Assembly (NCBI RefSeq): GCF_020103695.1 | Contig: NZ_JAHXBF010000043.1 | Span: forward strand, 1 to 64,000 | Source of the DNA: Hyalangium versicolor | GTDB lineage: Bacteria > Myxococcota > Myxococcia > Myxococcales > Myxococcaceae | Length of the DNA stretch: 64,000 nucleotides | Direction of reading: 5' to 3' | Shown here: piece after piece, positions 16,921 through 25,556 of the stretch | Layout: each line of letters begins with the position of its first letter | Position numbering within the stretch: position 1 is the stretch's first letter | Notes under the pieces: generated by a model | Told to the model about the DNA's origin: nothing | Database searches by the model: none | What the model saw: only the letters and a program-made list of their open reading frames with translations | Translations under genes and position numbers: made by a program

Positions 16921-17769
16921 ATGCCGATCCTCGATTCTCTGGAGGTTGAGAACGATCCGGACCAGGTCCCCCGGCCGGTCGTTGCCTTCGGCATGATACT
17001 GGAGGCGCCGGGCATCGAACTCGGCCCTCATCGGCATCGCAAGGCGCAGCTGCTGTTCACCTTGCGCGGCGTCCTGACCTGCGAGGTGGAGAGCGGCCTG
17101 TGGCTGGTGCCGCCGAACTGCGCGATCTGGATTCCCGGCGGCGCACAGCACGCGCTCAAGGCCTCAGGAACGTTCGAGGGCTATAACGCCTTCGTCGATC
17201 CTGCGGTCGACATCGAGCTGCCGGGCACCTGTTGCACCGCCGCCGTGGCGCCGTTGCTACGCGAGCTGCTGATTCGCGCGGCCAGCCTGCCGGTGGATTA
17301 TCCCGAGGGCGGCCGGGAATCGCATCTCGTCACGCTGCTGCTCGAAGAGGTCGCAGCCGCTCCCGTCGAACGGCTGCACCTGCCGATGCCCGCGAACGAG
17401 CGGCTGCGCCGGATCATCGAAATGATGATCGCCAATCCCGCTGCTCGGGGGACGATGGCGAGCTGGGCGCGACGCGCGGGGCTGAGCGAGCGCAGCCTGG
17501 CCCGCATCCTGACGCGCGAAACCGGCATGAGCTTCGGGCGGTGGCGCCAGCAACTGGCGATCCTGCTCGCGCTGCAATGGATGGCCAAGGGCGCTTCCGT
17601 GCAGCAGGTGGCACTGGACCTGGGCTACGAAAGCGCCGGCAGCTTCGTCACGATGTTCCGCAAGGCGCTCGGAACCACGCCAGGCCGCTATATGAGCACG
17701 CGCACAAGAAGGACAGGGGCCGTGTTGAAGGGCCCGGGCAAGAGCAGGGAGGCAGCGGAGGACAGCTGA
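16921..17769 (+). CDS. AraC-family regulator with N-terminal cupin (NimR-like)
   Basis: 282 residues. An N-terminal cupin (LGPHRHRKAQLLFTLRGVLTCEVESGLWLVPPNCAIWIPGG) carries the H-x-H pair of metal-binding cupins. The C-terminal AraC domain includes ARRAGLSERSLARILTRETGMSFGRWRQ and LGYESAGSFVTMFRKALGTTPGRY. This fits the NimR/YdeO-like group that often controls a divergent efflux or oxidoreductase gene, here the PPOX-like gene. I chose the ATG at 16921 since upstream extension runs into the operator region. Confidence 0.85.
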   Translation: MPILDSLEVENDPDQVPRPVVAFGMILEAPGIELGPHRHRKAQLLFTLRGVLTCEVESGLWLVPPNCAIWIPGGAQHALKASGTFEGYNAFVDPAVDIELPGTCCTAAVAPLLRELLIRAASLPVDYPEGGRESHLVTLLLEEVAAAPVERLHLPMPANERLRRIIEMMIANPAARGTMASWARRAGLSERSLARILTRETGMSFGRWRQQLAILLALQWMAKGASVQQVALDLGYESAGSFVTMFRKALGTTPGRYMSTRTRRTGAVLKGPGKSREAAEDS

Positions 17770-17826
17770 CGCGTGCCGGAGGGCCCAGCGCGCAGTCGGT
17801 GCGCCCACCGCGCAGCCCCACGGCCC

Positions 17827-18423
17827 TCAGGTGTGCTCCCGCAGGGTCTGCTCCAGCGTGAGGACCAGCCTCAGCGCCGGGCGGATGAACGCCTCCAGTT
17901 CCTCGGCGTTGGCGGGCACCAGGGGCTGCTCGGCTTCAATCCACCCGTCTCGGATGCGGAAGGCCGTGTACACCCGCGCCATCTCATGAAGCTGCTCCCT
18001 CACCCGCTCGTGCTGCAGCAGCGAGGCCGTCTCGGGCGAGAGACTCTTCCAGTCCAAGAGCGCGTCGAACCGCGCGCCGCTGTTCTCCGGATCGCCCTTG
18101 CCGACGCGCCGCGGGACTCTGTCTCCGAACCCCTCGCGCTCCAGGCAGAACCCGGGCGGCAGCAGCGCGTCCACGCGGAGGCGGAGCACGGTCGCGATGT
18201 ACTTCGCCCTTCCCGTGCTGAGGTAGCACGCCTCCACCGTGAGCGGCAGCCCCTCGCAGATTCCCTCGAGCCGCAGCCCCTGGGCGCTCATGCCATGGCC
18301 GCGGGCGAACTCGGCCCAGGCAGCGTCTCGCGCCGCATTCACCCTGCGGAGCAGGTACACACTCCCGACAGCGAGTACCCCCGCAGCCATGAGGAGCAGG
18401 AGGACGATCGGATTGAAGCTCAT
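17827..18423 (-). CDS. Single-pass membrane protein, function unknown
   Basis: 198 residues. One N-terminal transmembrane helix (FNPIVLLLLMAAGVLAVGSVYLL, residues 3-25) is followed by a soluble alpha/beta domain with FARGHGMSAQGLRLEGICEGLP, an arrangement seen in small DUF3137-like or surface-anchored bacterial proteins. No catalytic motif is visible. It lies 9 bp downstream of the long ELWxxDGT gene on the same strand, so both may be cotranscribed. Confidence 0.6.
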   Translation of the reverse strand: MSFNPIVLLLLMAAGVLAVGSVYLLRRVNAARDAAWAEFARGHGMSAQGLRLEGICEGLPLTVEACYLSTGRAKYIATVLRLRVDALLPPGFCLEREGFGDRVPRRVGKGDPENSGARFDALLDWKSLSPETASLLQHERVREQLHEMARVYTAFRIRDGWIEAEQPLVPANAEELEAFIRPALRLVLTLEQTLREHT

Positions 18424-18432
18424 GGCCTAGCA

Positions 18433-21400
18433 TCAACGGCAGCGGCGGCGCCGCTGGAGCAGCAGTCCCAACACCCAACCCGCCAGCAGCGGGAGTGCCC
18501 CTGCTCCCGAGCCGCAGCCACAGCTTTCAGGCGTGGAAGTCCCATCACCCGGGAGAGAAGGCGTATCGGTAGGCGGAGGCGTATCGGTAGGCGGAGGCGG
18601 CCCTGGCTCCACATGCTGAGCCACTGTGATGCTGAAGCGGCAGCTCGCCGCGTTCCCCGTCGAGTCGGTCGCGGAGACGGTGACCTCATGCACTCCCACG
18701 GCGAGCTGTGTACCCGAGGCCGGGCTCGCGATGACGGACCCGACGCCCACTGCATCGCTCGCGCTGGGCAGCGCCCAGCCTGGCGAGGCTCCCGAGCTGC
18801 TCGTCGCATCGACCTCAAGGTCCGCGGGGCACGTCAAGGACGGCGGCGTGGTGTCCTTCACTGTCACCTTCGCTGTGCAGCTCGCGCTGTTGCCGCCCTC
18901 GTCGGTCGCAGTCACCGCGAACTCAGTGACTCCCAGCGAAAACACGCTGCCCGAGCTCCGCTCGGACGAGACCTCCACCGTTCCTCCTTCCCCATCGCTG
19001 GTGGCAATCGAGAAGGTGGCCTCCGCTCCGGCCGCTGACTTCGCCTCCAGCGTCAGCTCGGGACAGCTCACCGTGGGCGGCGTCTTGTCGTTGAGCGCCG
19101 CGACGGGCAGGGAGCGCAGCTCCGCACCCGAGGTGGGGGCCGACATCACCAGCAGCACCCTTCCCTGGATCTCCCCCAGGATGATGGGAGTGCTCGACCC
19201 TGGCCCGGGCGTCAGTTCGAGCACCGGCACCGTTCCCGCCCCCGTGCCATCGGTCCGCCACAGCTCCTGGCCCGAGGAATGCTGAATGGCCGCGAACAGC
19301 ACCGTCCCATCCGAGAGCGTGAAGCCATCTCCCCGGTACCCCTCCCGGGTGAAGCTGCTCTCGGTGCCGGGAGAGATGTCCTTCACCAGCACCGCCCCCG
19401 CGGACGTCCCGTCCGTGCGCCACAGCTCCCGGCCGTGCGTCGTGTCGGTCGCGGCGAAGTAGAGCACCGCTCCTGCCGCCACGATGGGCTTCGGATTCGA
19501 GCCGATGCGGCCCGGGATGATGTCGGCCACCAGCACCGCTCCATCCCCTTCCACCCGGTACAGCTCATCCCCCAGGGTGTCGCTCGTCGCGATGAAGTAG
19601 AGCGCGGTAGAGGTCGCCTTCATGTCTCGGGGATAACTGCCATAGGAGCCCGCTCCGATGTCGGTGAGACGCACAGGCCCCGTGCTGTCGAGTCTCCAGA
19701 GCTCCCGGCCGTTCACCCCATCATCCGCGGAGAAGTAGAGCTTGCCCCCGAACGTGATCAGGTTCTCCGGCTCGGAGCCATACACGCCAGCGCGCAAGTC
19801 AGCCACGCGAACCGTCCCCAGATCCGTGCCGTCGGTCCGCCACAGCTCCGTCCCGGCCACGCCATCGTTGGCCGTGAAGTACACGAACTGCCCGAGCGTC
19901 ACGAGGTGGTCGGGCTCGCTGCCCCCCAGTGTGGAGTTCAAGTCCTTCAGGAGAGAAGTCCCAGCCTCCGTCCCATCCGAGCGCCACAGCTCCCGGCCGT
20001 GGGTTCCATCATCCGCCTGGAAATAGAGAATGCCGTTCAACGGGGTGAGGTGCCGCGGGGCGCCGCTGAATTGCCCGGACCTGATGTTCTTCACCTCGTG
20101 GGTGCCCGTGTTCGTGCCGTCGGTGACGAAGAGCTCGGGCCCGTCCGTCTCGCTCTCTCCCACGAAGAAGATGTGGGAGCCCACCTGCACCAGCTCCCGG
20201 GGCGCGGAGTACGCGGGGCTCTCCATCTCCACGTCGAGCCGCGAGGTACCCGCGGGCGTTCCGTCCGTGAACCACGGGTGGACCACCGCCGTGACGCCCA
20301 GATCCACCTGCACCCACTCCATGGCCGAGAACATGAGCTTGCCGCCCACCTCGATCCAATGCTCGACGCGAGTGCCCTCCCCCAGCAACTGAGGGGTGAA
20401 CGGAATCTCCGCCGTTCCCGCCGGGGTGCCGTTGCTCAGCCAGAGCTTCGTTCCCGGGCTTCCCTCGTAGGTGAAGATCAGCCGACCGTTCCAGTTCGTG
20501 AAGCGACTGGCTCCTTGCGTGTACAGCCCTGGCTTGAACGCCTGCAGGAAGGTGGTCCCCGCCACCGTCCCATCACTCACGCCCAGCCGGGACGTGACGC
20601 TGTCCAGGTAGAAGAGTTTGTTGCCCGAGCAGGTCATCCAGTACACGTAGTCGGTGAACTGGAGCAGCCTCTGCGTCCCCGCGGCCGTCCCGTCCGTGCG
20701 CCACAATTCGTGCCGTGAGTTCTGGACGCCATCGAAGAAGACATAGGCACCACACGCGAGCACGTTCTCCCCGCCCGACTCGAGGGACGAGGTGATGATG
20801 CTCTTGAACACCTTCGTTCCGGCCGCGGTGCCATCGCTCAGCCAGAGCGCGTCTCCGTTGACCGTATCGTACGCGGCGAAGAACAGCTTGGAGCCGAATG
20901 CGGCGAAGTTCTTGAAACTGGTGGGATAGCCCCCGGAGCGTGTGACGAGCGGCAATGTGCCCGCCTTGCTCCCATCGGTCCGGTACACCGTCCCGGCTGC
21001 ATAGAAGTACAGCAGGCTGCCGGCAGGGGTCAGCATGTCGGGGTAGCTGCCCGAGGAGCCCGCGGCGAGGTCCGCCACGAGCACCGTGCCCGCCGCGGTG
21101 CCATCCGTCTTCCACAGTTCGTACCCCGACGCGGAGTGATAGCCCCGGAAGTAGACCGTGGAGCCGACCGCCACGAATTTATCTCCGCTCTGAGGCAGGG
21201 AGCCCTGCCCGAACTGGAACACCCGAATCGTTCCAGCCTCCGTGCCATCGGTCTTCCAGAGCTCGGAGATACCGTTGCTCTCGGAGGTGAAGGAGAGCCA
21301 GGTGGGAGTGGCGGTGAAGTTCCCCAGCGTCGTGTAGTACGGACCTGGCCCCAGGTCCTTCACCATCCGGGTGCCCTCGCTCGTCCCGTCGCTCGTCCAG

Positions 21401-21777
21401 AGCTCGATGCCGCTGGCGCCGTCATCCGAGGAGAAGAGGACGCGGTCACCGAATGCGGTCAGGTTGTAGATAGCCGGATAGCTGCTCACATCCATGTCGC
21501 GCAGGAGGAGCGTTCCCTCGGCGGTGCCGTCCGTGCGCCAGAGCTGATCAAAGGAGCCCTGCGTGGAGAAGAACACGTACTTGCTGGTGGGGACCAACTT
21601 CTCAGGCAACAACCTGGACGCGGAGTAGGTCCCTGGGACGATCTCCTTCACCACGGCCGCCACGTCCGGCCGCAGGCCGCTCTGCCGCACCTCCCGCGAG
21701 GATGCCTCGCGGGGTGGAGGCTCCGCACATCCAGCCATGACGGCCACGAACAAGAGAACCCGTGCTGCGCTCCGCAT
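18433..21777 (-). CDS. ELWxxDGT-repeat surface protein with HYR-like domains and MYXO-CTERM-like tail
   Basis: 1114 residues from the ATG at 21777, which has a GGGAGGG site 4 bp upstream; GTG at 21780 is too close to it. A lipobox (VAVMAGC) lies near residue 18. From about 60 to 900 roughly seventeen ELWxxDGTxxGT units form a propeller-like repeat. Two HYR-like Ig modules follow (PPTVSCPELTL and PPSLTCPADLEV), then a Pro/Thr linker. The C-terminus is CGCGSGAGALPLLAGWVLGL then RRRRCR: a Cys-rich motif, a transmembrane helix and a basic tail, as in MYXO-CTERM sorting signals. It is expected on the cell surface; adhesion or prey contact is a guess. Confidence 0.88.
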   Translation of the reverse strand: MRSAARVLLFVAVMAGCAEPPPREASSREVRQSGLRPDVAAVVKEIVPGTYSASRLLPEKLVPTSKYVFFSTQGSFDQLWRTDGTAEGTLLLRDMDVSSYPAIYNLTAFGDRVLFSSDDGASGIELWTSDGTSEGTRMVKDLGPGPYYTTLGNFTATPTWLSFTSESNGISELWKTDGTEAGTIRVFQFGQGSLPQSGDKFVAVGSTVYFRGYHSASGYELWKTDGTAAGTVLVADLAAGSSGSYPDMLTPAGSLLYFYAAGTVYRTDGSKAGTLPLVTRSGGYPTSFKNFAAFGSKLFFAAYDTVNGDALWLSDGTAAGTKVFKSIITSSLESGGENVLACGAYVFFDGVQNSRHELWRTDGTAAGTQRLLQFTDYVYWMTCSGNKLFYLDSVTSRLGVSDGTVAGTTFLQAFKPGLYTQGASRFTNWNGRLIFTYEGSPGTKLWLSNGTPAGTAEIPFTPQLLGEGTRVEHWIEVGGKLMFSAMEWVQVDLGVTAVVHPWFTDGTPAGTSRLDVEMESPAYSAPRELVQVGSHIFFVGESETDGPELFVTDGTNTGTHEVKNIRSGQFSGAPRHLTPLNGILYFQADDGTHGRELWRSDGTEAGTSLLKDLNSTLGGSEPDHLVTLGQFVYFTANDGVAGTELWRTDGTDLGTVRVADLRAGVYGSEPENLITFGGKLYFSADDGVNGRELWRLDSTGPVRLTDIGAGSYGSYPRDMKATSTALYFIATSDTLGDELYRVEGDGAVLVADIIPGRIGSNPKPIVAAGAVLYFAATDTTHGRELWRTDGTSAGAVLVKDISPGTESSFTREGYRGDGFTLSDGTVLFAAIQHSSGQELWRTDGTGAGTVPVLELTPGPGSSTPIILGEIQGRVLLVMSAPTSGAELRSLPVAALNDKTPPTVSCPELTLEAKSAAGAEATFSIATSDGEGGTVEVSSERSSGSVFSLGVTEFAVTATDEGGNSASCTAKVTVKDTTPPSLTCPADLEVDATSSSGASPGWALPSASDAVGVGSVIASPASGTQLAVGVHEVTVSATDSTGNAASCRFSITVAQHVEPGPPPPTDTPPPTDTPSLPGDGTSTPESCGCGSGAGALPLLAGWVLGLLLQRRRRCR

Positions 21778-21865
21778 CACACCCTCCCAGGAGGTTTTCG
21801 CGAGCGAAGGATACGTCCAGGGAGGCTACTTGCGGGATGTCCGACACACGCCGACAGCGGGTCCG

Positions 21866-22459
21866 TCAAAAGTCTCCTTCCCTCACGTAGGGGTAGCTCC
21901 ACAACGTGAGCTGCAGAAGGCACGACTTCACCCACGCCGCGTGCATCTTGTCGACGTCTTCGCTCGAGTGGCCCTTCCTGGCGAGGAAGGGACGCAAAGT
22001 GAACGTCACGGGGAAGATGAGCGCGAAGAGATTGCGAAACGGCACGATATCCGTCGATGGGGCTCCATCCGTCTTGTTCTTCTTCGCGCGGTGGTGACGC
22101 AATCCAATCTCGTGCTGATAGTCGAGCCACTTCTGGTCGTATTCGGCTCGCGCCGTGTCGAGGATCCATTGTCCGAAGCGCTTGCGCACGCCGCCGAGGT
22201 ACTCGCCGAGCGGCTTGCCGTCAGCCTTGCCGGTGAACGACGCGAGGAGGTGCGGTTGACTTCCAACGAAGCCGTACCAGACGTCGAGGATCTCTTCGAT
22301 GGAGTCCTTCACGACATCGTGAGACAGACGCAGATACTTCACGTCGTCCTCGCCGAAAAGGGTGCTCGCTTTCATCTGATCGAAGTCAACCAGGGTGATG
22401 GGCGAACGCGAAACCGATGCGGTACCGAGGGTGTAGCCAGGGATGGTGCTCATGTGCAT
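21866..22459 (-). CDS. Protoglobin-domain protein
   Basis: 197 residues of the protoglobin type. The globin helices show DDVKYLRLSHDVVKDSIEEILDVWYGFV, then FGQWILDTARAEYDQKWLDYQHEIGLRHH, which holds the likely proximal haem histidine near 119. There is no methyl-accepting, GGDEF or other output domain, so it is a stand-alone haem protein for gas binding or sensing. An ATG at 22453 lies two codons in. It stands between the ELWxxDGT gene and the DHDPS-like gene on the same strand without overlap. Confidence 0.8.
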   Translation of the reverse strand: MHMSTIPGYTLGTASVSRSPITLVDFDQMKASTLFGEDDVKYLRLSHDVVKDSIEEILDVWYGFVGSQPHLLASFTGKADGKPLGEYLGGVRKRFGQWILDTARAEYDQKWLDYQHEIGLRHHRAKKNKTDGAPSTDIVPFRNLFALIFPVTFTLRPFLARKGHSSEDVDKMHAAWVKSCLLQLTLWSYPYVREGDF

Positions 22460-22496
22460 GTCTTCCTTGGAGTGAACTGCTGTCTGGGTTGCGCTG

Positions 22497-23390
22497 CTAG
22501 GCGCGAAGCACTTCGAGCGTGACGAGGATCCGCCGCAGCTCCTCGACCTGCGGAGCCTCCAGCGGGAGCAAGGGAGCGCGCAGCGGGCCCACCCGTGTCC
22601 CGGTGAGCTCGAGTCCCGCCGAGATGGCTCGGGGCAGCCCGTGCTTCACGATGAACTGCAGCAGGGGAAGCTGGCGGTAGAAGAGCGCGCGTGCCAGCTC
22701 GAGCTCCTTCCGCTCTATCGCCTCGTACAGCTGGACATTCAGCTCCGGGATGAGGTGGGGAGCCGCGGTACACCACCCACGAGCCCCAGCGACGAAGGCC
22801 GCGAGCGCGAGCGGGTTGCTGCCGTTGTAGAAGGCCACCGACTCACCGGCGAGTTGCACCAGACGATGCATCCGGTTCACATCCCCCGTGCTCTCCTTCA
22901 CCATGGTGACGTTGGGGATCTCGAGGACCTTCGAGATGACCTCCGGGGACAGATCGATCCCTCCGGTCGCGGGGTTGTTGTACAGCGCGATCGGGAGGGA
23001 GATGGCCTTCGCCACGGTGTCGAAGTGGCGGACGATCTCCGCATCCGTCAGCTTCCAGTAGCTCATCGGGATGATCATCACCGCCGAGGCTCCAGCCCGC
23101 TCCGCGAAGCGCGCATGGTGGACCGTCCGCTCTGTCGTGAGGCTCGAGACGCCCACCAGGGTGGGGACGCGCCCAGCGACCTGTTTGATGGTGGTCTCCG
23201 TCACGGCCTCACGCTCCTCGTCCGTGAGGTAAGGGAGGACGCCGGTGCTTCCCAGCGGGGCAATGGCATGCACGCCGGCCTTCACCTGCCGCTCGACCAG
23301 CTCGCGCAGCAACTCGAGGTTGACGCGGCCGTCCTCGAGAAAGGGGGTGATGGGATAGGAGACGATGCCTCGGAGAGGAGCGTTCTTCAT
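22497..23390 (-). CDS. Dihydrodipicolinate synthase/N-acetylneuraminate lyase family protein
   Basis: 297 residues of the class I aldolase DHDPS/NAL family. Signature stretches are GSTGVLPYLTDEEREAV (substrate loop), IALYNNPATGG (the YNxP motif) and VTMVKESTGD with the Schiff-base lysine near 163. It splits or joins a pyruvate-containing substrate; with no lysine genes nearby it is more likely catabolic than true DapA. The start overlaps the cupin stop (ATGA at 23387-23390), so both form one operon under the divergent MocR regulator. Confidence 0.88.
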   Translation of the reverse strand: MKNAPLRGIVSYPITPFLEDGRVNLELLRELVERQVKAGVHAIAPLGSTGVLPYLTDEEREAVTETTIKQVAGRVPTLVGVSSLTTERTVHHARFAERAGASAVMIIPMSYWKLTDAEIVRHFDTVAKAISLPIALYNNPATGGIDLSPEVISKVLEIPNVTMVKESTGDVNRMHRLVQLAGESVAFYNGSNPLALAAFVAGARGWCTAAPHLIPELNVQLYEAIERKELELARALFYRQLPLLQFIVKHGLPRAISAGLELTGTRVGPLRAPLLPLEAPQVEELRRILVTLEVLRA

Positions 23391-23887
23391 GACCGCTCCT
23401 CGTGGTTCTTGTCGAAGAGCTGGTCGCCACGCTCCGGCACCTCCTCGCGCAGCGCGACGCCTCCCATGTTCTGCAGCATGGGAGCGTTCTCGCACGCGAG
23501 GTAGCGGGCCACGCCCTTGCCGGTGTTGACGTGGTTGTGCCACGCCCACACGGGGACGTAGACGGCGTCCCCCTGCTTCCACTCGACGCGCTTGCCCCCC
23601 ACGTACGAGTACCCCTCGCCCTCGAGGATGTAGAGGAGCGTCTCGTAGGTGTGGCGATGCCGGTTCGAGGACTGGCCCGGCTCCAGCCAGCCAATCGTCA
23701 TGCTGAGCGCGTGCGAAGGCAGGTCGACGAAGAAGACGGGGTGCTTGCGCGCCTTCGAGTACTCCTCCTGCCGCCCGCCCTGTTCGACGTGACGGTGGGC
23801 GAGCTTCTCGGGCATGACGACTCGAGGCCTGGGGGGCGTCTTGTCGAAGTCGGCCGAGTGATACCTGACGGCTCCTGGGTCTGCCAT
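23387..23887 (-). CDS. Cupin-domain protein
   Basis: 166 residues from the ATG at 23887, with GGAGGAG upstream. One cupin domain has the metal-binding pattern NRHRHTYETLLYILEGEGY followed by GDAVYVPVWAWHNHVN. The conserved HxH, E and H residues suggest a metal centre, as in gentisate-dioxygenase-like or isomerase cupins. It is cotranscribed with the DHDPS-like gene through a 4-bp overlap, pointing to a small catabolic route for a keto acid or amino acid. Confidence 0.8.
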   Translation of the reverse strand: MADPGAVRYHSADFDKTPPRPRVVMPEKLAHRHVEQGGRQEEYSKARKHPVFFVDLPSHALSMTIGWLEPGQSSNRHRHTYETLLYILEGEGYSYVGGKRVEWKQGDAVYVPVWAWHNHVNTGKGVARYLACENAPMLQNMGGVALREEVPERGDQLFDKNHEERS

Positions 23888-23947
23888 GTGGGGCTCCTCC
23901 TGCTCCTGCCGGCGATGTGCCGGACACGCCAGGATGAGTAGCGCTAG

Positions 23948-23994
23948 ACTGGACCCGTGAGAGGAGCCGGTTTCCATATGACAAGGGGTCCAGT
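23948..23994. promoter_or_regulatory. Inverted repeat operator of the MocR regulator
   Basis: ACTGGACCC (23948-23956) and GGGTCCAGT (23986-23994) are perfect 9-bp inverted arms, 38 bp centre to centre. They lie in the divergent region between the cupin operon start (23887) and the MocR start. MocR proteins bind spaced half-sites of this length class. The second arm lies just after the chosen MocR start, which fits autorepression. Confidence 0.6.
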
Positions 23995-25432
23995 TGCAAG
24001 ACCGTGGCGGGTGGATCTCCCGCTGGAGCCCGCAAGCCCCACGCCGCTCTATCGCCAGCTCGTCCAGGCCATTGCCCGCGACATCCGCCGAGGAAGGCTG
24101 CGCCCGGGGGATGCGCTGCCCGGGACTCGCACGCTCGCGGAGGAGCTGGGCATCACGCGCAAGGTGGTCGTCACCGCGCTCGATGAGCTCGTCGCCCAGG
24201 GATGGCTGGTCTCGCAGCCCGCGCGCGGAACCTTCGTCTCCCCTGCCCTTCCGGCCCATGCGGTCGCCGACGCCGAGCCCAGGCGGGCAGGCTTACGTCA
24301 GGGTCCCGTGGGAGCAAGGCCCCCTGTGCTCACCTTGAACGATGGATCCCCGGATGCGCGCCTTGCGCCCCTGGAAGCCCTCGCGCGGGCGTATCGCAGG
24401 GCCCTGCTCCGACTCTCACGCAAGGGCCTCGGGTATGGAGATGCGCGAGGTGACGGGGTGCTGCGGGAAGTCCTCTCCTCGTTCCTGAACCAGGCTCGAG
24501 GGCTGTCGAGCCGGCCGGAACAGCTCATCATCACCCGAGGCAGCCAGATGGCGCTGCTGCTCGCGGGCAAGGCGCTCGTTCGCCCGGGTGAGATCGTCGC
24601 CGTGGAGTCCCCCGGCTACACGCCTGCCTGGGATGCGTTCCGGTTCGTGGGTGCGGAACTGTGCCCTGTCTCCGTGGATCAGGAGGGGTTGCGGATCGAC
24701 GCCCTGGAGCGGGTGCTCGCGCGTGGGAGGGTTCGTGCGGTCTACACGACGCCCCACCACCAGTACCCCACGACCGTCTCTCTCTCCGCGGCGCGGCGCC
24801 TGGCACTGCTGTCTCTCGCGGCGAAGCACGGCTTCACCATCATCGAGGACGATTACGACTACGAGTACTACTACGCGTCACGTCCGCTCCTGCCCATGGC
24901 GAGCACCAACGAACTCCGGAGCGTGGTGTACATCGGCTCGCTTTCGAAGCTGCTCGCGCCGGGCATCCGTATCGGATACCTCGTCGCGAACGAGCAACTC
25001 CTCGAGAAGGCGGCGGAAGCACGGGCAACGGTGGACCGGCAGGGAGAGCCCGCGCTGGAGCGCGCCGTTGCAGAGCTTCTCGAGGACGGCGAGCTCCAAC
25101 GGCACGCGCGCAAGGCACGCCGGGTGTATGAGGAGCGCCGGGATCACCTGGTGTCACGCCTGCGAGCCCATCGGCACCTGAGGGAGATGCTCGAGTTCGA
25201 TGTGCCCTCGGGAGGACTGGCCCTCTGGCTGAGGGCCCGGGAAGGAGTGGATGTAGAGGCATGGAGCCGCCGCGCCGCCGAGATGGGACTGCTCTTCACG
25301 CCCGGCAGTGCGCATGGCGCGGAGCGGCTGGCGCGGCAGGGCTTTCGCGCGGGATACGCCGCCCTGGAGCCACGGGAGTTGGATGCCGCGGTCACGCTCC
25401 TCGGCAAGAGTGCGGAGTGGCGGGGGAGTTGA
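23978..25432 (+). CDS. MocR/PdxR-type GntR regulator with aminotransferase domain
   Basis: 484 residues. An N-terminal GntR winged helix (LYRQLVQAIARDIRRGRLRPGDALPGTRTLAEELGITRKVV) is joined to a fold-type I aminotransferase domain. That domain includes TPHHQYPTTVSLSAARRLALL, IIEDDYDYEYYY and the PLP lysine in GSLSKLLAPGIRIGY. Such regulators bind PLP or a PLP-amino acid adduct and usually control a divergent operon, here cupin-DHDPS. I chose the ATG at 23978; a GTG at 23957 in the same frame would start inside the operator. Confidence 0.9.
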   Translation: MTRGPVARPWRVDLPLEPASPTPLYRQLVQAIARDIRRGRLRPGDALPGTRTLAEELGITRKVVVTALDELVAQGWLVSQPARGTFVSPALPAHAVADAEPRRAGLRQGPVGARPPVLTLNDGSPDARLAPLEALARAYRRALLRLSRKGLGYGDARGDGVLREVLSSFLNQARGLSSRPEQLIITRGSQMALLLAGKALVRPGEIVAVESPGYTPAWDAFRFVGAELCPVSVDQEGLRIDALERVLARGRVRAVYTTPHHQYPTTVSLSAARRLALLSLAAKHGFTIIEDDYDYEYYYASRPLLPMASTNELRSVVYIGSLSKLLAPGIRIGYLVANEQLLEKAAEARATVDRQGEPALERAVAELLEDGELQRHARKARRVYEERRDHLVSRLRAHRHLREMLEFDVPSGGLALWLRAREGVDVEAWSRRAAEMGLLFTPGSAHGAERLARQGFRAGYAALEPRELDAAVTLLGKSAEWRGS

Positions 25433-25556
25433 GGCCGCCTCCGCGAATACCCGGGAGAGCACCTGACGCAGGCCGGGCTCGGCACGCAGCCGCTCCGCGG
25501 CGACCGCTGTCATCGAAGTGCGGGGCGGGATGGGTCACCCTGTCGAGCTGGCCCGG

